Below, in pieces: positions 30,154 through 41,216 of a DNA stretch of 64,000 bases (its first letter is position 1; each line of letters begins with the position of its first letter). A model generated the notes under the pieces. It saw only the letters and a program-made list of their open reading frames with translations, searched no databases and was not told the DNA's origin. The position numbers were made by a program, and so were the translations under genes. Origin of the DNA: Bursaphelenchus xylophilus (Eukaryota > Nematoda > Chromadorea > Rhabditida > Aphelenchoididae); the NCBI GenBank assembly GCA_904066235.2, contig CAJFCV020000005.1:10163501-10227500 (forward strand), given 5' to 3'.

Positions 30154-33100
30154 TCAGTCGTCTAGGCCGTCGAGATCTCGACTTTTGTCTGAAAAACGAC
30201 ATTATTAGGTCATATACATCTCCACCTTTTTTTGCTTCAAACTAAACTCAAAAACCAACAAAAAAATAAATTACTACATTACACTTACCATGTCCACCTT
30301 GAGATGGAGATGTTTTTTCCTTTTTGATCTGTTTTCCAATCTTTCCTATCGTCCTTCCTAACTTTTTTGCCTTTTTTGGGCTTTTTGAGCTGGTCGTGTC
30401 AATGGACTCATCTGCTTTTCGTTTTTTTCGATTTCGGCCATTCTTCGGTCTACTATCAGATTTTGAAGTATCTTCTTCTTCATCATCGTTTTGTTCATTA
30501 GTTGGTGATGTTTCGCCGTCTTGATCTCTATTCTTTTCTTCGCTATCGTCTTTCGGGTTCTTCTTGTCATTCTTTGGGCTTTTTGAGCTGGTTGTGTCAA
30601 TGGACTGGCCCCCTTGTTTTTTTCGATCTCGGCCATTCTTCGATCTACTATCAGATTTTGAAGTCTCTTCTTCTTCCTCATCGTCATGTTCACCTTTAGA
30701 TGGAGATGTTTCTCCGTCATGATCTCCATTATCTTCTTTGCTATCGTCTTTCGGGTTCTTCTTGTCCTTCTTTGGGCTTTTTGAGCTGGTTGTTTCAATG
30801 GACTGGTCCTGCTGTTTTTTTCGATGCCGTTGACTCATTGAAGTCTCTTCTTCTTCCTCATCCTCATGTTCACCTTTAGTTGGTGATGTTTCTCCATCTT
30901 GATCCCCATTCCCATCCTTTCCATCGTCTTTCCTCTTGTCTTTCTTTGGGCTTTTTGAGCTGGTTGTGTCAGTAGACTCATTTCTTTTTCGTTTTTTTCG
31001 GGCCCCTTCACTCTTCGACCTACTCTCCGATATTGATGTGTCTTCCTCTTCTTCATCGTCCTTCTTTTCCTCATTTTCCGGAACCTTCTGGGTTGATGAA
31101 TAATTCGGGTTCAAGAAACATTTCCAGTAATCATCCTCCACCGGATTCAACAACGGCCTTTTCCTCTTCCATTTCAGCAGACCTTCCGGCTTCGGTTTCA
31201 CGCCACCCTTTTTGAATTCAACGGCCTCGCCCGTCTCGTTGAGCCTGAAAATTTCAAAAGTCATATTCTAACCACATCACACTCATTAATAGTCCGTTCG
31301 CAAAGGCGCTCAAATGCACTGTGCAAAAGTGCACTTTGCACTGTGCAAATCTCTTTTTCAGGATTGTCGCTCGCACTCTGACCTTTTCTGCACAGTGCAA
31401 ACGCTAAGAGTGACTCCAGCGACATGCACTGTGCAAAAACAAAAGTTCGCTTTGCACTGTGCAATTTGTTGCTCTTTGCACCGTGCAAAAGTCTTTTTCT
31501 GGGCTGTCGCTCGCACTCTGACGTTTTCTGCACAGTGCAAACGCTAAGAGTGACTCCAGCGACATGCACTGTGCAAAAACAAAGTTGCACTTTGCACCGT
31601 GCAAAAGTCTTTTTCTGGGCTGTCGCTCGCACTCTGACGTTTTCTGCACAGTGCAAACGCTAAGAGTGACTCCAGCGACATGCACTGTGCAAAAACAAAA
31701 GTGCAGTGTGCAATTTGTTTCTGTTTGCACCGTGCAAAAGACTTTTCCTGGCTGTCGCTCGCACTCTGACGTTTTCTGCACAGTGCAAACGCTAAGAGTG
31801 ACTCCAGCGACATGCACTGTGCAAAAACAAAAGTTCGCTTTGCACTGTGCAATTTGTTGCTCTTTGCACCGTGCAAAAGTCTTTTTCTGGGCTGTCGCTC
31901 GCACTCTGACGTTTTCTGCACAGTGCAAACGCTAAGAGTGACTCCAGCGACATGCACTGTGCAAAAACAAAGTTGCACTTTGCACCGTGCAATTTTTTAT
32001 TTTTGCACTGTGCAAATTACTCGGACTGGCTAGTACTAATAAAAAAATTTCCAAAATAAAAAAAAAACTCCATACTTACCATGAAGTATCATCAGGTTCC
32101 TCTTCCTGACCCTCTCCATCTTCCTCATTTTTTTCTCCGTCCAATTTATGGACCAGAAAGGTCCTTGTCCTTGGCTCCCATCCCTTCGATTCCACATAAT
32201 CCAGAAGGACCGCAGCTACACTTCCAAAGTGTTCCAGTCCGTCGTCTCCTCTGGACTCATCGGACTTATTCTCTTCTTTTTCGGCACGTTTCTCCAAGAG
32301 GTGCTGGATGGCTTCGAGTTTATCTACAATCAAGTCAAATTGAGATATAAAAATTTTATCAAGATCTTCAACAAAAAAAATTGTGATATAAACTCACAAT
32401 AAAAGCTGCATTTATCCTTGGGGAAGCAATCAAAGAGGCCGTTGGCTTCACATTGCATAATAATAAAGTAAATATGACGGGCGATCAGTCGACGTTGCGT
32501 CGCATCGTACTGGGAAAGGGACTCACTCTCCAAAAGTCTAAAAAATCAAAAAATTTATATTATACTACACACCCAACTTTCAAAACAAAAAAATCCAAGC
32601 ACCTACCGCTTATAAATTCCAATCTTTTTGTATTTGATAATCAAATTCTCTTCTTCCGCTTTTAGGAAAAGTTTTAGCGCTTCCGCGGCATCCCTCTTCG
32701 AGTACGCGTGCTTTACTCGAGGTGCAGTGTAGATGAAAGCAGCTGGTCGTAGGGCTTCCGGAAGGGCTTGTTTGATCAATTTCGGGTCAGTTGAGGCTTG
32801 TTCATCAACGCACTGCTTGACGGCCGATTTGAGTTCTTCCCTGAAAGAAGATAGGACCAAATCAGTCAAATATCGCAAATTTGACATTTTTTATACATAA
32901 AATAATATAAATCTCTGTAAAATATAACACAATCTGCATTTTAAGGCATTTTCTATGATTGGAAATCCATTTCACCCCCTTAAAGGTCCCAATTCACAAA
33001 AAAATCAATTTCCATCAAGTACAATATCCAAAAAAATGTAACTTCATTCACGAAACCCTTACCAATACTCTTTGCACTTCTCCACTGTCCACCCCGTCTT

Positions 33101-34360
33101 CTTGGCTATCTTTTTCCATTTAACTTTTTCTTCATACGCCTTAATTACTTTCGGATCCTTCATGGCCACAGTCATCGCATCATTGCCAAATCGTTGTGAA
33201 ATAAGGGCTAAAATACTCAATAAAAAATCAATTCAGCCTCTACTTACTATAAAACACTTTGACTGCGAGGTCATCCTCCGTGACTTTCTCTTCTTGGACC
33301 AATTTCTGATACCTTTGATAGCAATGAAATCGGGGTCTGTTCATTTTGTGGCCAATCTTCTCCCATTGTTGGCCGTACGTCTGGGCAAGATCTGTAATTT
33401 TGATAACATTTCAGATAAATTTAGACAATTTTTTGGCAAAAGAAACCAAAAAATCAAAAAAATCTGAAAATGCTATCAAGTATAATATCCTAGCTCGATT
33501 TTCTTATTCCTCCACTGTCTAGTCGCCGTATTATTCGGTCAGTCACACAATTTAAAGTCTATTCTACTCACCCTTCAACTGATTATCCTCGATTTGCGTC
33601 CACGGCCTCGAATATCCCTCTTCTTGAGCCGAGTGGAACAAAGTGTGGGCCCTCCTCAACATTTGCGCACAAGTTCGATGCAGAAGGCCTCGGCACATGA
33701 ACGCGTAGAAGAATGGGTCATCCGAGATCCGTTTTCCTTTCTGATTCGTATTTCCCATGAAAATATCGGAGGCTTCGTTGGGACGAAAGGTGCCGGTCAA
33801 TTTACAGTAATCGTTCCAATTTCGTCGAATTTGACGGTCTTCCGAAGAAGTGAAGCGGGCTCGGAGGATATTGAAGTCTAAAATGAGTGGACACGTCAAA
33901 AGAGATCAATCTGGACATCAATGGAATGTAAAAACATAAAAAATTATATTATCCATGACATGCAAATGATCTTCTGGCCTATAACACAATTAAAACATGC
34001 TTCCATCCATCCTAAACTGCCTAAAAACCAAGCACACAAAACAAAACATCACCTACCATTCTCTTGCAGCCGTCGTTGATCCACATCCGAGAGAACAAAT
34101 CGTTTGTAGTGATAAAAGGGGATTCCATCCTCGAATATCCCATCCCTTCCAAATGGGCTCACACATGTCTCCAAGTCTTTCACACTCTCCTGAACATTCT
34201 TGGAGGACGCAACGCCGAGGTAATGCTTTTTTAGGGGCCTTTTGGGATCTGTCAATTCAGCTTTCACTAGATTCGACCAAAATTTTTGCAAAATCCTTTG
34301 GGTATCCGCAAATTTCTCGTAGCGTTGAGCTTTGGACAATTTCTCAGGCTCTTGTTCCAT
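30154..34360 (-). CDS. Myb/SANT-domain DNA-binding protein (TTF1/DMTF1-like) with amplified charged tail
   Basis: Likely nuclear DNA-binding protein. Exons: 34057-34360, 33572-33877, 33248-33391, 33063-33207, 32607-32840, 32398-32537, 32080-32323, 30289-31244, 30154-30188. Phases match at every junction: 2508 nt, 835 aa. Myb/SANT-like segments: FTSSEDRQIRRNWNDYC (about 110), PWTQIEDNQLKDLAQTYG then QQWEKIGHKMNRPRFHCYQR (about 190-240), and VKWKKIAKKTGWTVEKCKEYW (about 280-300). This is the spacing seen in Reb1/TTF1/DMTF1-type factors. A less characterised middle precedes a tail of about 300 residues. The tail has four repeats of roughly 60 residues, each with acidic EEEE, TSKS, SSKSPKK, KDD and DGETSP(S/T)KG blocks. 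A TTTTAG acceptor touches the ATG and cyclin L ends about 320 bp upstream, as in an operon. The tail resembles cyclin L's tail (see findings). The TTF1/DMTF1 label is tentative. Confidence 0.85.
31290..32035. repeat. tandem array of GCACTGTGC units within a Myb-gene intron
   Basis: About five tandem units of 118-140 bp, each with GACTCCAGCGACATGCACTG, TTTGCACCGTGCAAAAG, GGCTGTCGCTCGCACTCTGA and CTGCACAGTGCAAACGC. The ends AGTCCGTTCGCAAAG and CTCGGACTGG are mirrored. The whole array lies inside the intron 31245-32079. The palindromic motif makes both strands look open. Confidence 0.88.
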
Positions 34361-34681
34361 CTAAAAGATCAAAGTAAAAAAAATTATAACAAAAAAACCC
34401 ATGTGCAACATAACAGGCCATGTATAATATAAAAAATCTCTCAAAACAGCATTTAATTGGATATCCAGACAAAATCCAGTCAAACCACGACTTTTTCATG
34501 AATAATTTATTCAGTTAACAATAAACGCATAAAGATTGATGTCCGTTCAACAAATTGTTATAACTATTGTAAGATCATTTCCTAACAGAATAACTGTCAA
34601 ATTGAAAAATACCCGTTCCATAAAATAAGACGATAATGTCTTACTACGTTGTTTACTACTAAATTCCGCAGCAAATTTGGA
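34361..34681 (-). promoter_or_regulatory. operon-like intercistronic region, cyclin L to Myb gene
   Basis: Reading on the minus strand: cyclin L stop, AATAAA at 34506-34511, a T-rich stretch of about 145 bp, then CTTTTAG directly before the next ATG. This matches the layout of nematode operons, where the second message is trans-spliced to a spliced leader. Confidence 0.55.
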
Positions 34682-36554
34682 TCATTTTCGATCTCTTGGA
34701 GACTTCGATCTTCTCCTTGATCTATCTCGGTCGTCTCGGCGATCGCGATCTCGACGTTTGTCTGAAATACAGCATTATTCACCCATACACATTGTCTTCA
34801 TTCTATTCGCTTCAATCTAAACTCAAAAAACAACAAAATTTATATTATACTTACCATATCCACCTTTAGATGGTGGTGTGTCTCTGTCTCGATCTCTCCT
34901 CCTATCCCTATCTTTTCTATCGTCCTTCCGCTCCTTTCTGTCTCTCTTGGGACTTCTGGAGCGGTTTCTGTCATTGGACCGGTCTCTTTTTCGCTCTTTT
35001 CGATCCCGATCACTCCTCGACCTACTATAAGATTTCGATGACTCTTTATCCTTCCTGCCGTCCTTCTTTTTCTCCTCTTCCTTGATTGTAATTGTCGGTA
35101 CTGTCGGAGGAGGGTCTGGCTTTCCATATTTGGCCTTGAAGAGCTTTTCTACATGAGCCGAGAGACGGCCAAAGCTGGGTATCTACAACAACATCCGTTA
35201 GATCAAAAATGTTGGTCAGAACAAGCCTAAAATCAAACAAAAAACAAAATGGATAATAACTCACCTTCTGATTGTTATATAGGTTCAACAGAATCAGCGA
35301 GATCCCTTCAATCTCTTCTTTTGTGCAGTCATATAACTCATACCATGGCCTTGGCTCTCTGGGCAATACCACTGGATTCTCCACTGTTCTTGCCGCCAAA
35401 AACAGGCAAGCGCAAGCTATTGTCTCGGCCTTGTATCGCAAGAAAATATCCGTTCTTAGTCCGTCATTCATGTAATTCCATGCTTTTATGAGGATGTCCT
35501 TCCTGGTCTGGCTTAATCCGAGAATATGTCCATATGACATAATGATTTTATGGGGATGATGGACGTGGACAACAAAGCCAAGAACGTTGAGAAGACGTCG
35601 TTCCGTCTTGATCACCAGGTTCTTCAGTTCAACATAATTTTTGTCCAGCTTTATGTGAACTAATCTGAAAATCAATATTGTGATTCATAGGAAATGACTC
35701 CTAGTTAATCCTAAAAGTTCAGAATACATCTAAAAATAGCCATCATACTTTACTAAAGCCATATTTAGCAGCCTAGAGATAAAAATAATATAACCCATCA
35801 ACCCACCTCTTTCGATCACCATTTTTATCTTGTAAAAGTTGTTTGAGACGATTTACAACGTTGATCACATCTCTTGGTCGTCTCGGAGCCTCTTCTATTC
35901 GACTTGCCAACAAAAGACAAGCCATTACGGTGTGAATAAAGTTGTATCGGACAAAACTCTTCTGATAATAGTACCTCTGATATAAAATTTGCCCAGTGGC
36001 CGCCGCTGTCTGTGGTAATCGAAGCAAAATAGCGCCTGACTGGATCAGTTCACATCCAAGTAGTCGTAGTTCCTGAAAGGAGACGGCCATTCAAGTTGAA
36101 AACTGGAAAATTACAGATGTTCAAGTGCAATATCGACGAGTAGTGAAAACGCTAAGATTTCCTTCGGTTATCTCTTAAAAAACAAGAAAAAAAAACAAAA
36201 ATCACTAACCTTCTCTTCTTTCAGCTCCAGACCATCGGCTAACGACGGAGGCTCGGCCAGTTTCTGGAACGCATCCTTATCCAACGTCAAAAACCATTTA
36301 TCGGCACTGATGTCGATCCTCGAAAAATTCCTCTTCTTCCCCCATTTGGTTGGCTTAATTTTCTCCATCAACAAATCCAACTCAGTCTTCTCCACCTTGA
36401 CCTCTTCCTTTGGCGGCTCATTCGAATTGGCCCTGATCTCGGCATTCAGATTGGCCAACACATTACTCAGCTTGGTCATCGCATCGGTGGCGATGATCTT
36501 ATTGTTCGCTTCCTTCAATTTGGCCAGTTGAGGAGCTATATCGCCGTCCGACAT
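34682..36554 (-). CDS. cyclin L
   Basis: Regulatory partner of CDK11/CDK12-type kinases in the nucleus, linked to pre-mRNA splicing. Exons: 36210-36554, 35807-36072, 35265-35664, 34855-35182, 34682-34761. The total is 1419 nt, 472 aa, in frame. The N-terminal extension leads to [20 protein letters not shown], then [20 protein letters not shown] and the first cyclin box ([20 protein letters not shown]). The second box contains [36 protein letters not shown] and [13 protein letters not shown]. The C-terminal RS-like tail ([31 protein letters not shown]) is typical of the L subclass. A 5'UTR exon (about 36657-36706) and TTTCAG acceptors at 36575 and 36707 precede the ATG, one of which could take a spliced leader. 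The zinc-finger gene upstream and Myb gene downstream are on the same strand. Confidence 0.94.
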
Positions 36555-36959
36555 GATCGCCAGTTGATTTAGGTCTGAAATCGTAAATTTCAAAATTAAA
36601 AATGAGAAACTTTGACAAGGATAATATAGGTAACAAGATCTGCAAGAATTACTTACAATATTAGCGGTTTCCTTGTCAAAAACTAACAAATCCAAGCCGA
36701 AATTGGCTAAAAAGGTGAAACCGAGAGAAAAAGCAGAAATATTTTGGGCGCGACTTGCCGCGGGCTGCGCCCACGCTGAGATTGTGAAATCCGCAGACTG
36801 CGAGACATTTTATACTGTCAAACCTGTACCTTAAGACGGGATCTCAATTCCTTTTGATGTTTTCATTTCCCTCCTTTGTTATTTTTCGTTTGTTCCGTGT
36901 TTTGCCTCACATTTCTCGTCGATTTATATTATCCATGACCAACACGCTTTCATCAATTA

Positions 36960-36966
36960 ATTTATT
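36960..36966 (-). terminator. AATAAA signal of the small zinc-finger gene
   Basis: Minus-strand AATAAA about 355 bp after the zinc-finger stop and about 255 bp before the first cyclin L acceptor. Confidence 0.45.
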
Positions 36967-37320
36967 TCCAAAGAAATAAGTTAGAACCACGAAGATCATA
37001 ACAATAAAGGCGATAGGTGATGGGGGACTTGATATACATGTTGAAACTGATATAAACATTGACCCTTATTCGGAGATAACAACAAAGAACGGAATTGGAG
37101 GTCATGGTGAAGATTGAAATGGTAGACCGATATTGACATAGAGGTTGCTTTACAAGAACGTATAAGGCCAAGAGAATACTGAGAACGTCAACTTTTGAAA
37201 TCTTGGAGATGATAAGTTGAAAGAGAATTGGAAAAAAAAGTTTTTGATGAGTAAGGTAGATGGATAACATTATTATCGAAATGTTTTCAAAATGAACAAG
37301 ATAAAACAAGGTTGGAGGTG

Positions 37321-38390
37321 TTAGACCTCTGCCGTGAGGTCTGGTTGTGAATCCTCTATCGGTTTTTCCGGCGTGTTCGGCTCTTCTCCCTCTGATTCGT
37401 CCGCTTCCATCTTCATGTCTTCATGATTTTCCACATCTTCCGCTTCTTCTTCGTCTTCTTGAGGTTCGTGGTCGGACTCTCCTTCCTCTTGATGCTCTTC
37501 CTCTCCCTCCAACGACAGGTCCTGATCTCCGAGGCCCAAACTCTTCTTCAGCCGCTCCACGGTGGCCTGTGTTGGGATTGGGGCGTCGATAAAGATGGCG
37601 GGGAAGCATCGCTTGATCGTCATTTTGATGTCATTCGCGTGCTTCAGGCGGTTATCCTTGGGCGAAGCGGACGAATTGTGGAAATCGCGGAGATGTTTGA
37701 TGACCATGGCTCGGCACGGGTCTCCCATGTCGCACAATGGGCATAGATACAGGGGGCATGACTCCATATGACCATAGGCATGTTGGGTGATGCGGGAGAC
37801 CACATTTTTCCCACAATCCTACAAAAAAAATATTATTGAAGGCTCAATGCAGATGATTAGGGGGGTTTCTGGTCTTCTGAGGTCATAAATTGACGAAATG
37901 TCGCGAAATTATCGCCACTTTTTCTCGCCCGAAATAAATAAGTGCATTTTTTCGAAAAGACAGAAGAAAGATAAGAAAATTCTTTTTATCGGTTAGTGAC
38001 ATTTCGTTTTGAACGAATCACCAAAAAGAGGCGGGAAGTTTTTTCTTCTATTTTGGATTGACTTATTTTACTCCCACTTACCTCACAAATCACCGATTCA
38101 CTGGTCTTCTTCTTGAAGTACGAAGCTCCTCCAATCATCATGCTAATCTCTCTCAACTTGACCATTTCCTGTCGCTGTTGCTTCGACTTCCCCTTCCTGG
38201 TACCAAACCTTCTGTTCGAGATCCGTTTTCTCGACGAATTTGATGAGCTTGTGTTGGGTGTGCCTGTTGTGGAGTTAGGTTTTTTGGACGGAGTGAGCGC
38301 TCCATTATATAAATTGAGGCCTGATGGTGCCGACGACTCGACGGACTTGTAATCATCCAGTTCTTGCTCTTCCGAGGACTGTTTCGGGAT
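37321..38390 (-). CDS. C2H2-type zinc-finger protein, 5' end not found
   Basis: Exons 38082-38390 and 37321-37818, phase 0, 268 codons plus stop. It begins after a TTCCAG acceptor, so at least one upstream exon is missing from this model. A Ser/Lys-rich basic stretch (SSRKRISNRRFGTRKGKSKQ) precedes a finger pair: CEDCGKNVVSRITQHAYGH and LYLCPLCDMGDPCRAMVIKH ending HLRDFH. The tail is strongly acidic (EEEHQEEGESDHEPQEDEEE). The unusual first-finger spacing (C-x2-C-x8-H or longer) recurs in the gene at 41964-44719, so the two are probably paralogues. Likely nuclear, with nucleic acid or protein binding. The 5' exon may lie beyond the repeats at 38.5-41 kb. Confidence 0.75.
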
Positions 38391-38547
38391 CTGGAAATTT
38401 TGGGTTAGACTGGAGGTATGTTAAATTTAAAACACACAAATTTTGGTAAAACACGACAGTCCCTAGTTGTAAAATAACACAGTAAGGTTTTGTACTATCA
38501 TAATACATCACTCAAACATTGCTTTACACATTAATTCCGGCTTTTTT

Positions 38548-38790
38548 CTCATTATATAAGAGTGAAGGAATAAGAGTGGAAAAAATCTTCTGAAAAAAAT
38601 GCTTCAGCCTCTTTCCTTTTCGTTCGGAAGAGTGTGTTTACGAACTCTTCCCATTTGGGAAAGAATCTGAGAGGCGGAAAGAGTCTCGAGCAGACGCTCC
38701 CGCCATCTAGGTGGGGGAAGAGTGTGGGTCGAGACTCTTTCCGCCTATTGGCTCCGCCCACTTCTGCAGGAGTTTGTTTTTTTGTGGAAA
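38548..38790. repeat. left arm of a 2.5-kb inverted-repeat bracket
   Basis: TATAAGAGTGAAGGAATAAG, AATCTTCTGAAAAAAATGCT and CAGCCTCTTTCC, followed by AAGAGTCTCGAGCAGACGCT hairpin DNA. The inverse lies at 40800-41028. Confidence 0.7.
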
Positions 38791-39176
38791 GCCAGGAAGA
38801 CGGCGAATTAAAATGTTGTAATTTAGTAAATCAAGCACTTTTCTTTTCAAATATACGATGTTTGAAACATGTTTTATTACAATGGCGAAAAACTTTTGAC
38901 AATATAATTTAATTAAACAATCTTGTTCATTCGTTATCAAATAAATAATAAATGACTATCTAATCAATAAAATAAACTCTTCTATTTAAGAAGCAGATAT
39001 AGGAGAAAACAGAGAGAATAAACAATGGTGGCTGAATGGTAATAGCAATATTATAGTGGCCGGAAGAAGGCGTTCTTTCTCTCGTATCTATGGAGTTGTT
39101 GAACCGCTGGCCATGAGTGGATTCGGTGGAGCTAGCTAACCGAGACTTTGGTGTATTCGTGGGCCTACATTTGGGT

Positions 39177-39481
39177 TTAGTCGCCGGAAGCAAAAAGTCT
39201 CCTTAGTAGGTCACATGTGTGATCGGATTGATGACGACGGTGTGGCGGTTGAATCTTTCCTAAAACAACAACGCAAAACAGAAGAAAACTACTTACCATC
39301 TTGAAAAGAGACTTCATTTTCTTCATCAGCCACTTCATTATTATGCTTGTCTTCCACATGAGCTATTCAATCATCTCGCTGCGCATGAGGAGATATTTTG
39401 GCTAAAAGTTACCAATACTATCAACAATTCAACATTCCACGTACCTTTTCCGAGTCCAGAAATTGAGGCAGAGTCCATCAT
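39177..39481 (-). CDS. small hypothetical protein, frame of last exon uncertain
   Basis: Exons 39445-39481 (MMDSASISGLGK), 39297-39362 (acidic, HVEDKHNNEVADEENEVSFQ) and 39177-39259, joined in phase, give 61 aa ending LLRRLFASGD. In another frame the last exon reads ERFNRHTVVINPITHVTY and stops at 39203-39205. That looks more protein-like but needs a different junction. Either there is alternative splicing, a sequencing indel, or the model is wrong. It sits inside the inverted-repeat bracket and has no recognised domain. Confidence 0.4.
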
Positions 39482-39709
39482 TTGCAGTAGAACCAGTTCA
39501 ACCTCTTATGGGCGGTGTTTGCAGGCCTTCATCAATCGCATATCAATCTTCGTCGTCCTTTTTTGGCATCAAAGTTGTTGGTAAAACTTCATTTCTCTAG
39601 CCCAAGCGAAAAAAGGTTCCGCAGCTTGCGCCCGAACAATTTTCAGTCGTTTTGACCGAAGAAAAGTGGCCGACAACAATAGATGGAGGTGAACCTAGCT
39701 CATCGATGA

Positions 39710-40484
39710 ATGATAGCGAATTTTGACGAAGAAGAGCGGACCGACGCGGCGAAATGTAAGTTGCCTCATTTTGCTAGCATATTTACGTAATTTCAGGCCT
39801 AATCTTTCCTACTTGGCCAACTGCGGACTCCATATCTGAACTTGTTTTACACCTTTCAGGCCCACTTGATGTTCGACTTCAACAGTACGTGATCGCTACA
39901 GCGATGAATTCGGACGACTTTGTAAGTTAGAATTTTTTGTTTTTAACATTTTAGATATAAATGCGACAAGAAGAATTTGGTCTCCATGGATAAAGCCCTC
40001 GTGATAGTTGATGAAGCTGGATCCAGCAATGACAGAGATATTCACCACTTGTTGAATGGAAAGTAAGTAACAGTTTCATAGACTTTTGAGGGAGAAGAAA
40101 GGGATTTTTGAGGCGTTTTTGGGCTTTTCAGCGGATTGGACCTAAAGTAATATTATTTTTTGAGTTTGTGCAGTTTTTTGTGAGTGATGAAATACCTAGG
40201 AGACGGAGAAAGAAAGTATGAATAGTGATTTAGTTGATATTTTTGAAATTTTTTGCAGGCCTACGTCAAAATCGAGATTTTTTTGAAATTTTCAGGTATC
40301 TTTGTCTAAAATAAGGTAAAATGTGCAGTTTAGTGAGTGTTTGCAGGTGCGCCAATAATAAGTAGGACCGAGAGAGTTGTTTTCAGGAGTTTTGATGTTA
40401 TTTTAGATGTAAAATTTTCGAAAAGTTACTAATTTTTCCAAATTCAGCCTCAATGTCACAAAATTGCACTGCCAATCTCAGTAA
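39710..40484 (+). CDS. small hypothetical protein (MIANFDEEER start), 71 aa
   Basis: Exons 39710-39755, 39860-39884, 39955-40062 and 40448-40484 join in phase (216 nt). It starts with an acidic MIANFDEEERTDAA, continues LDVRLQQYKCDKK and KALVIVDEAGSSND, and ends LNVTKLHCQSQ. Exon 2 uses a GTACGT donor. The third exon is the best supported by composition; the last one is doubtful, because another frame is open much longer there. No family recognised. It is transcribed opposite to all neighbours and lies within the 38.5-41.0 kb inverted-repeat bracket, which raises the possibility that it belongs to a mobile element. Confidence 0.4.
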
Positions 40485-40799
40485 CAACGGGGAAGAAAGG
40501 GAGACCGTGAATATGGAAACGAATGCCCATGGGCAGAATCCGCCGCGGCCCTCTACATCTAAATGTAACTCGATGTTACTTGTATTGCACATAAATATAT
40601 CTGTGAAACTTGTTCTGTAAATATTTTCTTAACCTTTGTGTTAACCAGGAATGTATCTGATTTTCAATTGAATCTTCAAATGACAGCCATAGTAAGGCTA
40701 GGCGTATCACAGTTCTAAAACAAATAAAAACATGCCCAAATCACCGGAATAATGAAAAGGCAAAAATTTTCACCCAAGACAACCGTTTTCTGCAAGAAA

Positions 40800-41028
40800 A
40801 CCACCAACTCAGCGATTGGCTCAAAATCGAGGGGGCGGGGCTTATAAACGTCGGGAAGAGCCTGCTCGCAGACGCTTCCTCCAGAAGAGAAGAAAGAGTG
40901 TGACGGCAGACGCTTTCCCAAGTGGTGAGAATCTGCTCGAGACTCTTTCGACAAAAAAAGAAAGAGGCTGAAGCATTTTTTTCAGAAGATTTTTTTCGCT
41001 CTTATTCCTTCGCTCTTATATTATCCAT
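40800..41028. repeat. right arm of the 2.5-kb inverted-repeat bracket
   Basis: GAAAGAGGCTGAAGCATTTT, TTCAGAAGATTTTTTTCGCT and CTTATTCCTTCGCTCTTATA mirror the left arm at 38548 with few mismatches over about 65 bp, then more loosely. Confidence 0.7.
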
Positions 41029-41210
41029 GGCCACTTAAACCAACACCATCTCCCTTGAAAGGTCATAAGCTGCGTGTACCTCTCCCAAACCGTGCCCAAA
41101 GCCAAAGTCATGTCATAAGCCACCTTTCCTACTGATACAGGCCCAGCAAGCAGTAAAAAAATGCAAATGCAAAAGCCAAAATAAAACTGACGACGTGAAG
41201 CGAAATTAAA

Positions 41211-41216
41211 TTTTAT
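41211..41216 (-). terminator. AATAAA signal of the large zinc-finger gene
   Basis: Minus-strand AATAAA about 750 bp past the stop, implying a long 3'UTR. Nearer signals were not seen. Confidence 0.35.

Noticed and set aside
31261..31992. Long frames on both strands reading CTVQ/HCA repeats
   Set aside because: They are translations of the palindromic GCACTGTGC array inside an intron.
31290..32035. CRISPR-like array
   Set aside because: Eukaryotic context, motif is a short palindrome with conserved rather than unique spacers, units are tandem duplicates.
36962..37309. 115-codon minus-strand frame with hydrophobic residues
   Set aside because: Lies in the presumed 3'UTR of the zinc-finger gene and includes its AATAAA; AT-rich chance frame.
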